Below are positions 46,332-53,843 of a DNA stretch of 64,000 nucleotides, piece by piece. Position 1 is the first letter of the stretch. Each line of letters begins with the position of its first letter. Source of the DNA: Agathobaculum sp. NTUH-O15-33 (lineage in GTDB: Bacteria; Bacillota; Clostridia; Oscillospirales; Butyricicoccaceae). The translations under genes were made by a program, and so were the position numbers. The DNA lies in NCBI RefSeq assembly GCF_033193315.1, contig NZ_CP136187.1:1860001-1924000 (forward strand), read 5' to 3'. The notes under the pieces are model-generated. The model saw only the letters and a program-made list of their open reading frames with translations. It was not told the origin of the DNA and did not search any database.

Positions 46332-46670
46332 TCAAGCGATATTCCTAAGCAGTTCTTCGGCGGATATGCCGAAAAGCTTGGCCAGCGCAAGCAGATTTGA
46401 CGTGCTGGGGTCCGATGTACCCATTTCCCATTTGGAAACGGCTTGCCTGCTCACCCCAATGGATTCCGCGACAAATTCCTGTGTCATTTTACATCTGGTC
46501 CGGTGTGCTTTTAAGGTTTCTCCCAAGGATCTCGCCACCGCCGCTTTTTCCTGCCGCACCTCTTTTGATCGGATGTACTTCAAGAGCGCGCATGTGATCA
46601 GGACCCCAAAACCGATGAAAACTCCAACCACAATGATACTGATCACGATCAGAATGAACGAAACTGTCAT
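46332..46670 (-). CDS. Membrane-anchored HTH (XRE-type) regulator, HTH at C terminus
   Basis: 112 residues from ATG 46670 (GAGGAG upstream). One strong N-terminal transmembrane segment (about residues 2-30, SFILIVISIIVVGVFIGFGV) is followed by a cytosolic helix and a C-terminal XRE/Cro helix-turn-helix: CKMTQEFVAESIGVSRQAVS then KWEMGTSDPSTSNLLALAKL. The order (membrane first, HTH last) is the reverse of the usual HTH-first layout. Divergent from the hybrid kinase gene, with a 240-bp shared control region. Confidence 0.82.
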   Translation of the reverse strand: MTVSFILIVISIIVVGVFIGFGVLITCALLKYIRSKEVRQEKAAVARSLGETLKAHRTRCKMTQEFVAESIGVSRQAVSKWEMGTSDPSTSNLLALAKLFGISAEELLRNIA

Positions 46671-46910
46671 GATTTGATTTCTCCTCTCTTTATTTTGCAA
46701 TAGTTTATCAAAAATGCGTGGTTGCATCCACCAATTTTTCCGCAATTTTCGGTTGCGTTTGTGTTGCGAGCGAGCTTTTTGAAAATATGGAGCGCAGCTA
46801 CTTTCTATTTAATTGCGCAGCGTGTATAATGGATGTGGAATTGATCTTGGAACCAGAGCTGGTATGAACGCGCTGTTGCGGACGCCCGTCTGGGTGGGGG
46901 AGTGGAAAGC

Positions 46911-49310
46911 ATGACTGCTGACAACCTGAGTGGACTTTTGGACGCACTGTCCGAAACCAGCGTGTATGTCATAGATGAGAATACCCGCGAACTGCTGTAC
47001 TGTAACCGGCGCTGCCGGGATACCGGACGGGGCAGGGCGGTAATTGGCGCAAAGTGCTTCGACGTATGGCCGGAAAAATGCGCCAGCTGTCCGTTAGAGC
47101 AGATCGGATCGAAGCAGACGCACCACGTTGTCTGCTTCGATCCGATTCAGAAAACCACGGTGGATATCACGGCCAACCGCATTCAGTGGAACGATCAAAC
47201 GCCTGCCGTCGTTGTGACTTCGACCCCGCACCGCTTGAATTTTGAAGAGGCGCAGGGCCCTCAAAAAATAGAGCGCATGTACGCCCAAAGTCTGGTAACT
47301 GTCTTTAACGAATGCATTATCGCCAACCTGACTGAGGATTACTATGTCAACTGCCAAAAGGACATGTTGTGGACGGACATTCCGGAACAAGGTAATTTTG
47401 GCGCGGAGAACAGGCGGTATGCGCAAAAAACGCTGCATCCGGACGATCTGCCGCTTTTTGAAGCGAACTTTTCAAGAGAGGCCATGCTGCGGCTGTTTGG
47501 AGAAGGCAAAAAACAGATCATAAAGCGCATGCGCCGTTTGGTGGACGGCGGCGTTTACCATATGGTGGAGTTCAGCGCCGCCAGAATCGAGCGCTTGGGA
47601 GAGGACGAGTGCTGGTGCGTTCTCATTTTTCGCGATATTCAGGAGGAATACCAGCTGGAACAGCAGCGCAATGTCGAGGTGAGCCAGCTTGCCACGGCGG
47701 CGCAGACAGCCTATCAGATGGTGATCGCGGTCAACTTAACGAAAAACACCTTTCATATGCTGGAATACGAGCGCGAACAGGTGCCAAAGCCCGGCGACGA
47801 AGGCGCTTTTCAGGATCTGATCGAGGCTGAATTGCGCACCGTCCATCCGGAATACCGGGATGAATTTAACAGCAGGTTTTCGCGCAACGCCCTGATCGAT
47901 GCTTTTACTAACGGCGAGCGCATCGTTTCCATGCGGGTGCCTCATTTGGGGGAAAACGGGGAATATCGCTGGCATTTCACGCAGGTGGTACGGGTGGAAA
48001 GCCCCCATACCGATGATCTGATCGAGATCACGCTTTCGCGCAATATCGACGATGAACGCCGCATGCAGGAAGAAGCGCTGCAAAAGGAGCGCAAAGCCAA
48101 GCTTATTCTGGAGGACGCGCTGCAAAAGGCGGAAAACGCCAGTCAGGCCAAAAGCGACTTTCTCTCCAGAATGAGCCACGATATCCGCACCCCGTTAAAC
48201 GCCATCATCGGCATGACCGAGCTGGCGCAGCTGCATCTGGGCGATACGGGAAAGCAGCGGGATTATCTGCAAAAGATCGCCGATTCCGGCGCGCATCTGC
48301 TTGGGCTGATCAACGATGTACTGGATGTAAGCAAGATAGAAAGCGGCGCGGTAGAGCTGACGCACGCTCCCTTTGATCTGCGCGATACCGTGCGGGAAGT
48401 GGTTTCCATGGTTCGTCTGGCAATGCAAGGCAAGGGCCAATCCCTTTCGGTACATGTAGATAAAACGCTTCATTCGCGCGTGATAGGCGACGCGACGCGG
48501 CTGAGCCAAGTGCTGGTCAATATTCTGGAAAACGCTTCAAAGTACACGGAAGCGGGCGGAACGATCTCGCTTTACGTGGATGAACTGAAAAAATGGGAAA
48601 CAAAAGCCGGCACCTATCGCTTTGTGATAGAGGATACCGGCGTAGGAATGGAGCCTGCATACGTAGCGCATATTTTCGAGCCGTTCAGCCGTGCGGAGGA
48701 TAGCCGGATCAGTAAGATTGCCGGCACCGGGCTTGGCATGACGATCGTCAAAAACATCGTTTCGCTGATGAACGGCGATATCAAGGTAGAGAGCGACTAC
48801 GGAAAAGGATCGCGCTTTACCGTTACCCTGTGTTTGCCCCGGTGCGACGAAGTAGAGACGGCCCCCCTTACCGAAAGCAGCGCTAAAGAGGCGCTGTCCG
48901 CCAGCCTTCGTGTGCTTTTGGTGGAGGACAACGAGCTGAACCGCCAGATCGCCACCGAGATGCTGGAACTGCTCGGTGCGCGCGTGGAAACCGCGGAGGA
49001 CGGTGCGCAGGCAATAAACGCGATCTGCTCGCATCCGCCGCTGTATTACGATATTGTTTTTATGGATGTGCAGATGCCGGTGCTGAACGGTTATGAAGCC
49101 ACGCGGGCGATACGGCGCTCCGGCATGGAGCGGATCGACGAGCTGCCGATCATCGCCATGACGGCGGACGCTTTCGCCGAGGATGCGCAGCGGGCGCGCC
49201 TTTCCGGCATGAACGGGCACTTGGCAAAGCCGATCTCCATCGACCAGCTGAAAAACGCTTTGATAAGCTGTAGCCGGTGGAAAACCAACCACCAAAACGG
49301 CATTTCGTAA
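46911..49310 (+). CDS. Hybrid sensor histidine kinase/response regulator with PAS-type sensors
   Basis: 799 residues from ATG 46911 (GGGGGAG 8 bp upstream). No membrane segment, so a cytosolic sensor. The N-terminal half contains PAS-like modules (about 10-100 with a Cys-rich CFDVWPEKCASCPLEQIG segment, about 120-240, about 255-385). Then HisKA with FLSRMSHDIRTPLNAIIG (His423), HATPase with VLVNILENASKYTEAGG, VIEDTGVGM and GTGLGMTIVKNIV, and a receiver domain VLLVEDNELNRQIATEML with the phospho-acceptor Asp719 in IVFMDVQMPVLNGYEA. A TATAAT (46825-46830) with a weak -35 precedes it. Output partner not in the window. The signal is unknown; the clustered cysteines might sense redox or metal. Confidence 0.9.
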   Translation: MTADNLSGLLDALSETSVYVIDENTRELLYCNRRCRDTGRGRAVIGAKCFDVWPEKCASCPLEQIGSKQTHHVVCFDPIQKTTVDITANRIQWNDQTPAVVVTSTPHRLNFEEAQGPQKIERMYAQSLVTVFNECIIANLTEDYYVNCQKDMLWTDIPEQGNFGAENRRYAQKTLHPDDLPLFEANFSREAMLRLFGEGKKQIIKRMRRLVDGGVYHMVEFSAARIERLGEDECWCVLIFRDIQEEYQLEQQRNVEVSQLATAAQTAYQMVIAVNLTKNTFHMLEYEREQVPKPGDEGAFQDLIEAELRTVHPEYRDEFNSRFSRNALIDAFTNGERIVSMRVPHLGENGEYRWHFTQVVRVESPHTDDLIEITLSRNIDDERRMQEEALQKERKAKLILEDALQKAENASQAKSDFLSRMSHDIRTPLNAIIGMTELAQLHLGDTGKQRDYLQKIADSGAHLLGLINDVLDVSKIESGAVELTHAPFDLRDTVREVVSMVRLAMQGKGQSLSVHVDKTLHSRVIGDATRLSQVLVNILENASKYTEAGGTISLYVDELKKWETKAGTYRFVIEDTGVGMEPAYVAHIFEPFSRAEDSRISKIAGTGLGMTIVKNIVSLMNGDIKVESDYGKGSRFTVTLCLPRCDEVETAPLTESSAKEALSASLRVLLVEDNELNRQIATEMLELLGARVETAEDGAQAINAICSHPPLYYDIVFMDVQMPVLNGYEATRAIRRSGMERIDELPIIAMTADAFAEDAQRARLSGMNGHLAKPISIDQLKNALISCSRWKTNHQNGIS

Positions 49311-49354
49311 CAGAAAAGGGACGCTGCAGCTTGAGCTGCAGCGTCCCTTTTCTG
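49311..49354. terminator. Perfect bidirectional terminator
   Basis: A 20-bp perfect stem (49311-49330 with 49335-49354, loop TTGA) whose ends read AGAAAAGGG and CCCTTTTCT, so a T-rich tail is present on both strands. It sits exactly between the convergent kinase and ABC transporter genes. Confidence 0.92.
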
Positions 49355-50083
49355 TTAGAGTGCGCGGCGGAGCAGCGCTTGTACGAATTGATTGGCAGGC
49401 TGTTTGCGGATGGCTTCGGGCGTATCATATTGCAGCGCTGCGCCACGGTCCATGACCAGCATGCGCGTGCCAAGACGCAGCGCTTCGTTGATATCATGGG
49501 TGACAAACAGGATGGTGATGCCGGTTTCCCGGTGGATACGGGCGATCTCATCCTGCAAGGAAGCGCGCGTGATCTCATCCACCGCGCCGAACGGCTCATC
49601 CATCAGCAGCAGGTCGGGGGAGGCGGCGAGCGAGCGCGCAATGCCGACGCGCTGCTGCTGTCCGCCGGAAAGCTGATCCGGATAGCGCTTGCGCAGCGAG
49701 TCGTCCAGACGGACGATGCCCATCCATTTCCGTACAGCCTCCGCCGTGCGCTGTTTGTCTCGTTTGTTCAGTAGGTTCGGCACGTAAGCGATGTTCTTTT
49801 CCACCGTCATATGGGGAAAGAGCACGCTGCCCTGTATGGCGTAGCCGATGCTTCGGCGCAGCTTGGTGATATCCGCGCGGCTGACGTTTTCGCCGCCCAC
49901 ATAAACCTCGCCGCCCGTTGGCTCGACCAAACCGTTTACCATTTTCAAAAGGGTCGTTTTGCCGCAGCCGGAGGAGCCGATGATCGTTATGAACTCTCCC
50001 TGCGGGATGGCAAGGCTGAAATTCTCAATGATTACCCGGTCGCCATAGGCCATACGGATATTTTTGTATTCGATCGCGTTCAT
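49355..50083 (-). CDS. Osmoprotectant-type ABC transporter ATP-binding protein (OpuCA-like)
   Basis: 242 residues. Walker A IIGSSGCGKTTLLKMVNGL, Q-loop YAIQGSVLFPHMTVEKN, signature DQLSGGQQQRVGIARSL, Walker B LLLMDEPFGAVDEITR and H-loop ILFVTHDINEALRLG. The QGSVLFPHMTVxxNI pattern is characteristic of the glycine betaine/carnitine/choline (Opu) and related uptake ATPases. It lacks the C-terminal CBS pair of long OpuCA proteins, so the ionic-strength sensing module is absent. Last gene of the minus-strand operon 52259-49355. Confidence 0.88.
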   Translation of the reverse strand: MNAIEYKNIRMAYGDRVIIENFSLAIPQGEFITIIGSSGCGKTTLLKMVNGLVEPTGGEVYVGGENVSRADITKLRRSIGYAIQGSVLFPHMTVEKNIAYVPNLLNKRDKQRTAEAVRKWMGIVRLDDSLRKRYPDQLSGGQQQRVGIARSLAASPDLLLMDEPFGAVDEITRASLQDEIARIHRETGITILFVTHDINEALRLGTRMLVMDRGAALQYDTPEAIRKQPANQFVQALLRRAL

Positions 50084-50104
50084 GGTATCTCCTTTTCGGC
50101 CGGC

Positions 50105-50995
50105 TTACGCCATGAGCCCCTTTTGCTGCAAGAATGCCGCGGCCACCTCCTCAGGCGCTTTGCCCTCGGTCTCTACCTGATAATTCATTTTCGCCATCTC
50201 CGCGTCCGTGATCGACTGCGCGACCAGATCGAATACCTGCTGTAGCTCAGGATGCGCCTGCAAGACTTCGTCGCGCACGACAAAACCGCACATGTAGGAG
50301 GGATAAAGGTTCTTATCATCCTTTAGCACCACAAGATCGGAAGAGGCAAGCTGGCCGTCTGTCGTAAAGATATTCATCACATCGATTTTTTTCTGCCGAA
50401 TCGCGTCGTATTTCAGACCGATGTCCAGATCCATCGTGTTATGGAACGATAGGCCGTAGGTCTCACAAAGAGCGTCATACCCGTCGTCGCGCTCGAAGAA
50501 GTCATATTCCGCGCCAAAGGTGAGCGAAGGCGCGGCGGCGGCAAGATCGGAATAGGTGTTCAGGCCGTATTGTTCGGCGGCGTCTTTTGTCACGGCGACG
50601 CCGAAGGTGTTGTTGAAGCCGAGCATGCCCGCCCAGCGCATGCCCATTTGCTGATAGCCCGCCTGCAGCTGCTCGAACATGCTTTCATCGTAGAGGCCGT
50701 CCTCCTTTAAAACGAAGTTCCAGCCGGTTCCGGTGTATTCGGGATAAAAATCAAAATCACCTTTTTCCATCGCGGGCTGAATGTTTGAGGTACCGCCGCC
50801 AACGCCTTCTGTCATTTCAACGGTAAGGTCGGTCTCCGCTTCGATCAGCGTCTTCATCATGCTGCCAAGGATATACTGCTCGGTCATGGGTTTGGTCGCC
50901 ATGTGCAGCGTGTCTTCGCTCTTGCCGCAACCCGCAAGGGCGGAAATAAGCGCGGCCGCCGCCAGCGCCACAACGAGGGTCTTGTTTTTCTTCAT
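50105..50995 (-). CDS. Osmoprotectant-type substrate-binding lipoprotein (OpuCC-like)
   Basis: 296 residues from ATG 50995 (AAAGGAG upstream). Lipoprotein signal peptide with lipobox LISALAGC (Cys about 23). The mature part matches the OpuAC/OpuCC fold: LHMATKPMTEQYILGSMMKT, FDFYPEYTGTGWNFVL, YDAIRQKKIDVMNIFTTDGQ and LVVLKDDKNLYPSYMCGFVV. The ligand is likely a quaternary amine or similar zwitterion (betaine, carnitine, choline, ergothioneine); the aromatic-cage residues cannot be assigned without a model. Lies between the ATPase and the permease. Confidence 0.88.
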   Translation of the reverse strand: MKKNKTLVVALAAAALISALAGCGKSEDTLHMATKPMTEQYILGSMMKTLIEAETDLTVEMTEGVGGGTSNIQPAMEKGDFDFYPEYTGTGWNFVLKEDGLYDESMFEQLQAGYQQMGMRWAGMLGFNNTFGVAVTKDAAEQYGLNTYSDLAAAAPSLTFGAEYDFFERDDGYDALCETYGLSFHNTMDLDIGLKYDAIRQKKIDVMNIFTTDGQLASSDLVVLKDDKNLYPSYMCGFVVRDEVLQAHPELQQVFDLVAQSITDAEMAKMNYQVETEGKAPEEVAAAFLQQKGLMA

Positions 50996-51006
50996 GGGTT
51001 TCTCCT

Positions 51007-51648
51007 TTATCTCTGCGCCCTGTGGCGCTGCGTCAATTTTTCCAGCAGGCCGATCAGCGTATCCGCCAAAATGGCCAGCAGAGCGATCAGCAGGCTGCCC
51101 GCCAGCGTCATCGCCTTGTTGTTTGTCGTAATACCGCGATAAATGGCAACGCCAAGACCGCCCGCACCGATGAACGAGGCGATACCGGCCAGCGCGATCG
51201 TCATGACCGTCATATTGCGCACGCCTGCAAGGATCATGGGCATGGCCAGCGGCAGCTTTACTTTCCATAGGACCTGCGCGCGGGTGCCGCCCATGCCCGT
51301 TGCCGCCTCGACCAGCAGCGGTTCGACATTGGCAAGGCCCGTATAGGTATTCCGCACCATGGGCAGCAGTGCGTATATAGTCAACGCGATCACCGCGGTC
51401 GTATTCCCGATGCCGGACAGCGGGATTAAAAATCCCAAAAGGGAAATAGACGGTATGGTATAGATAAAGTTGATGACGCCCATCACGACCTTGGAACTTC
51501 TGCGGTACTCGCTGATCGCCACGCCGGTCAGCAGACCGTTCACAATCGCCAGCGCGATCGAAAGAAGGGAGAGCTGCAGGTGCTCCAACAGCAACCCCCA
51601 AAAGAAGTCTCCTCGCGATGAAAGCAGCTGGATCATTTCGTTAATCAA
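51007..51648 (-). CDS. Osmoprotectant-type ABC transporter permease (OpuCB-like)
   Basis: 213 residues. Five to six membrane helices; QLSLLSIALAIVNGLLTGVA, IPSISLLGFLIPLSGIGNTT and the EAA-type loop VEAATGMGGTRAQVLWKVKL then IASFIGAGGLGVAIYRGI. A TTG start at 51648 overlaps the previous stop (TTGA) and has AAGGAG 7 bp upstream, which decides the start over longer in-frame versions. Only one permease gene is present, so a homodimeric channel is expected instead of an OpuCB/OpuCD pair. Confidence 0.88.
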   Translation of the reverse strand: MINEMIQLLSSRGDFFWGLLLEHLQLSLLSIALAIVNGLLTGVAISEYRRSSKVVMGVINFIYTIPSISLLGFLIPLSGIGNTTAVIALTIYALLPMVRNTYTGLANVEPLLVEAATGMGGTRAQVLWKVKLPLAMPMILAGVRNMTVMTIALAGIASFIGAGGLGVAIYRGITTNNKAMTLAGSLLIALLAILADTLIGLLEKLTQRHRAQR

Positions 51649-52259
51649 ATTCGTTGCTCCTTTATTATACATGCGCTGGGACAAAGCTCCGCGCAGAGAC
51701 CGCAGTGCAGGCAATGCGCTTGCTCAATACGGTAGGGAGAACCTGCCGCAATGCATTTTTGCGGGCAGGCTGCGGCGCATTTTCCGCAGCCGATACATGC
51801 TTCGGTAATGAAAAAGCCCTTGGGTTCCGCGCGGGCGCCGCCAAACGGAAACAGCGCGCGCTCAATCGGGGATACGCCGAGATCGAAAAACTCGACCTGA
51901 CCCGCGCGGATACAGAAAGCCTCCAGCACATAGCGGCTATCGCCGGGATATACCTCGTTCATCGTAGGATTGGCCTTAAAAATGCGGTCTATCCAGCTAG
52001 TTTGCTCATCCAGCCGCTCCGCTATGCCGTTTAGCCGCACCATCTGATACTTTTCGTTCATGCCGGTCACGGCTACATGCCCGTCCTGCATCAGCTCCCG
52101 ATAAAACGCCTTGCCGCGCGCGGTGCAAAAATAAAGGGCTTGCTGTTCCGCCAGCATTACGTCGATCATGCGCACCTGCGGCAGGCCGTTTTCGTCCACG
52201 GTCGCAAAGGCCGCGTCCCGTATGCTGCGCAGCATGGCGAGGCAGTTTTGTGCATTCAT
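51645..52259 (-). CDS. Pyridoxamine-phosphate-oxidase-like flavin domain fused to a 2[4Fe-4S] ferredoxin
   Basis: 204 residues. The N-terminal part is a split-barrel FMN-binding domain: AFATVDENGLPQVRMIDVML and ALYFCTARGKAFYRELMQDG with VAVTGMNEKYQMVRLNG. The C-terminal part has two classic cluster motifs, ACIGCGKCAAACPQKCI and HCLHCGLCAELCPSACI. An electron-transfer reductase is likely; substrate unknown. It is the first gene of the ABC transporter operon and is translationally coupled to the permease, which suggests a role in modifying or using the imported compound. Confidence 0.85.
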   Translation of the reverse strand: MNAQNCLAMLRSIRDAAFATVDENGLPQVRMIDVMLAEQQALYFCTARGKAFYRELMQDGHVAVTGMNEKYQMVRLNGIAERLDEQTSWIDRIFKANPTMNEVYPGDSRYVLEAFCIRAGQVEFFDLGVSPIERALFPFGGARAEPKGFFITEACIGCGKCAAACPQKCIAAGSPYRIEQAHCLHCGLCAELCPSACIIKEQRI

Positions 52260-52393
52260 AGGTATCCTTCCTTTTTTTGCATGAATCGTGATATGTTCAT
52301 TGTAGCCGTCTTGTTGCGTTTTGGCAAGTACGCACTTTTTTGTAGCATGGTATCGCCCGGGTAACCATCGATTTGTAAATTTTTCTTGACGCT

Positions 52394-52422
52394 TCTTGAC
52401 TTTAGCTGGGAAACATGGTTAG
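52394..52422 (+). promoter_or_regulatory. Sigma-A type promoter for the AI-2E-family gene
   Basis: TTGACT (52394-52399), 17-bp spacer, TTAGAT (52417-52422), 36 bp before the TTG start. A second TTGAC lies 11 bp upstream. Confidence 0.6.
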
Positions 52423-52458
52423 ATAGTAATAATTTATGAAAAGAAGAGGCGTAAAACC

Positions 52459-53628
52459 TTGAATTTAGATCGGAATAACGTAAAGAAAATCCTAGGGTTG
52501 ATCGCATTCGCCGTGCTGCTGTATGTCGGCCTGCAAAATACCAAGCTGGTCGGTTCGGTTTTGCGGTATGTGCTCGGCCTGCTCACGCCGTTTTTGATCG
52601 GCGGCTGTATCGCGTTTATCCTGAACGTGCCCCTGCGTTTTTTTGAAAAGAACCTATTTACCGGGCCCAAGGCCACAAAAAATAAAAGGCTGATCAAAAT
52701 GAAGCGCGTGTGCAGCATCGTGCTGACGCTTCTGGTCGTGATCGGCGTAATCGCGATTGTGCTGTTCATGGTGCTGCCCGAGCTGTACAACTCCATCGCC
52801 GCGATCGGCAAGGAGCTTACCGCAGCCCGCGCCCGCGTGCCGGAATGGCTCGATCAGATCGGTCAGGCCGTGCCCATGTTTGAAAAGGAGATCGCCTCGC
52901 TCAAAATCAGCTGGCAGGAGATCGACTGGAAGGGGATCGGCACCATGCTCGTCGATTTCCTGCGCAATTCCAGCTTCCTGAGCGACACGTTCAACTTCGC
53001 CAGCTCGGCGCTCAGCGGCGTGGCAAACGCTTTCATCGGCCTGATCTTCGCCATCTATATTTTGATGCAGAAGGAAAATCTGGGCCGCCAGTTCCGCCGC
53101 TTGTTTTATTCCTTTTTCCCGGAAAAGCACGTCGACCGCTTTTTGGAGGTCTGCCACCTGACGAGCAGTTCGTTCAGCAGCTTTTTATCCGGCCAGTGTT
53201 TGGAAGCGTTTATTCTCGGCCTGATGTTCTTTATCGCCATGTCGATATTCAGTATGCCGTACGCGCTCATGGTCGCCGTGCTGATCGGCGTGACCGCGCT
53301 TATTCCGATTTTCGGCGCGTTCATCGGCTGCTTTGTCGGCGTACTGCTTATCTTTATCATCAGCCCGATCCAGTCGCTGTGGTTTTTGGTCCTGTTTCTG
53401 GTGCTGCAGCAGGTGGAGGGCAACTTTATCTATCCGCGCGTGGTCGGCGGTTCGGTCGGCCTGCCGTCTATTTGGGTGCTTGCCGCGGTCACGCTCGGCG
53501 CGAGTATGGCCGGTATCATTGGTATGCTGTTTTCCATTCCGCTCTTTTCCGTCATTTACACGCTGCTGCGGGAAACCGTGCGCCAGCGTGTACGGGAACG
53601 GCATATCGCGCCCGGTAAAATTAAATAA
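52459..53628 (+). CDS. AI-2E family transporter
   Basis: 389 residues with seven to eight membrane segments, PF01594 topology: two N-terminal helices (KKILGLIAFAVLLYVGLQNT; VLGLLTPFLIGGCIAFILNV), a soluble helical insert (about 110-190), then a C-terminal helix bundle with AFILGLMFFIAMSIFSMPYA, IPIFGAFIGCFVGVLLIF and QQVEGNFIYPRVVGGSVGLP. Members include the AI-2 exporter TqsA, Na+(Li+)/H+ antiporters and SpoIIIAC-linked YtvI; substrate not predictable. TTG start at 52459 with AGAGG upstream. Confidence 0.88.
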   Translation: MNLDRNNVKKILGLIAFAVLLYVGLQNTKLVGSVLRYVLGLLTPFLIGGCIAFILNVPLRFFEKNLFTGPKATKNKRLIKMKRVCSIVLTLLVVIGVIAIVLFMVLPELYNSIAAIGKELTAARARVPEWLDQIGQAVPMFEKEIASLKISWQEIDWKGIGTMLVDFLRNSSFLSDTFNFASSALSGVANAFIGLIFAIYILMQKENLGRQFRRLFYSFFPEKHVDRFLEVCHLTSSSFSSFLSGQCLEAFILGLMFFIAMSIFSMPYALMVAVLIGVTALIPIFGAFIGCFVGVLLIFIISPIQSLWFLVLFLVLQQVEGNFIYPRVVGGSVGLPSIWVLAAVTLGASMAGIIGMLFSIPLFSVIYTLLRETVRQRVRERHIAPGKIK

Positions 53629-53641
53629 CAGGCGATGATTC

Positions 53642-53686
53642 GCAGCCGCTCTCCGTTGTTTCCAGATCGGGGGCGGCTGCAATTTT
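53642..53686 (+). terminator. Intrinsic terminator
   Basis: GCAGCCGC (53642-53649) / GCGGCTGC (53673-53680) stem followed by AATTTT. The loop is long, so efficiency is uncertain. Confidence 0.6.
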
Positions 53687-53715
53687 GAATAAACTATAAA
53701 ATTTTGTATAGGGGC

Positions 53716-53744
53716 TTGATTTTTCCTGTTTGTGAGCTTATCAT
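53716..53744 (+). promoter_or_regulatory. Sigma-A type promoter for htpG
   Basis: TTGATT (53716-53721), 17-bp spacer, TATCAT (53739-53744). The CIRCE operator starts 8 bp downstream, over the transcription start. Confidence 0.7.
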
Positions 53745-53751
53745 AATAACG

Positions 53752-53778
53752 TTAGCACTCCTTTGCTTAGAGTGCTAA
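53752..53778. promoter_or_regulatory. CIRCE operator (HrcA binding site)
   Basis: TTAGCACTC-N9-GAGTGCTAA, a perfect match to the CIRCE consensus, located between the promoter and htpG. HrcA, which needs GroEL, represses genes with this site and releases them after heat shock. Confidence 0.95.
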
Positions 53779-53790
53779 CACCAAAAGACG

Positions 53791-53817
53791 TTGGCGCTTG
53801 CGCAAGCAGAGTGCTAA
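53791..53817. promoter_or_regulatory. Degenerate second CIRCE-like element
   Basis: TTGGCGCTT-N9-GAGTGCTAA: the right arm is identical to the consensus, the left arm matches at 6 of 9 positions, and the 9-nt spacing is kept. It is 12 bp downstream of the perfect copy. Confidence 0.55.
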
Positions 53818-53843
53818 TAAAAAACATAGAGGTGGATTTTGTC

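Noticed and set aside
50105..51601. A possible permease-binding protein fusion (about 498 codons)
   Set aside because: The upstream part is an out-of-frame shadow of the permease; the binding protein has its own ribosome binding site, start at 50995 and lipoprotein signal.
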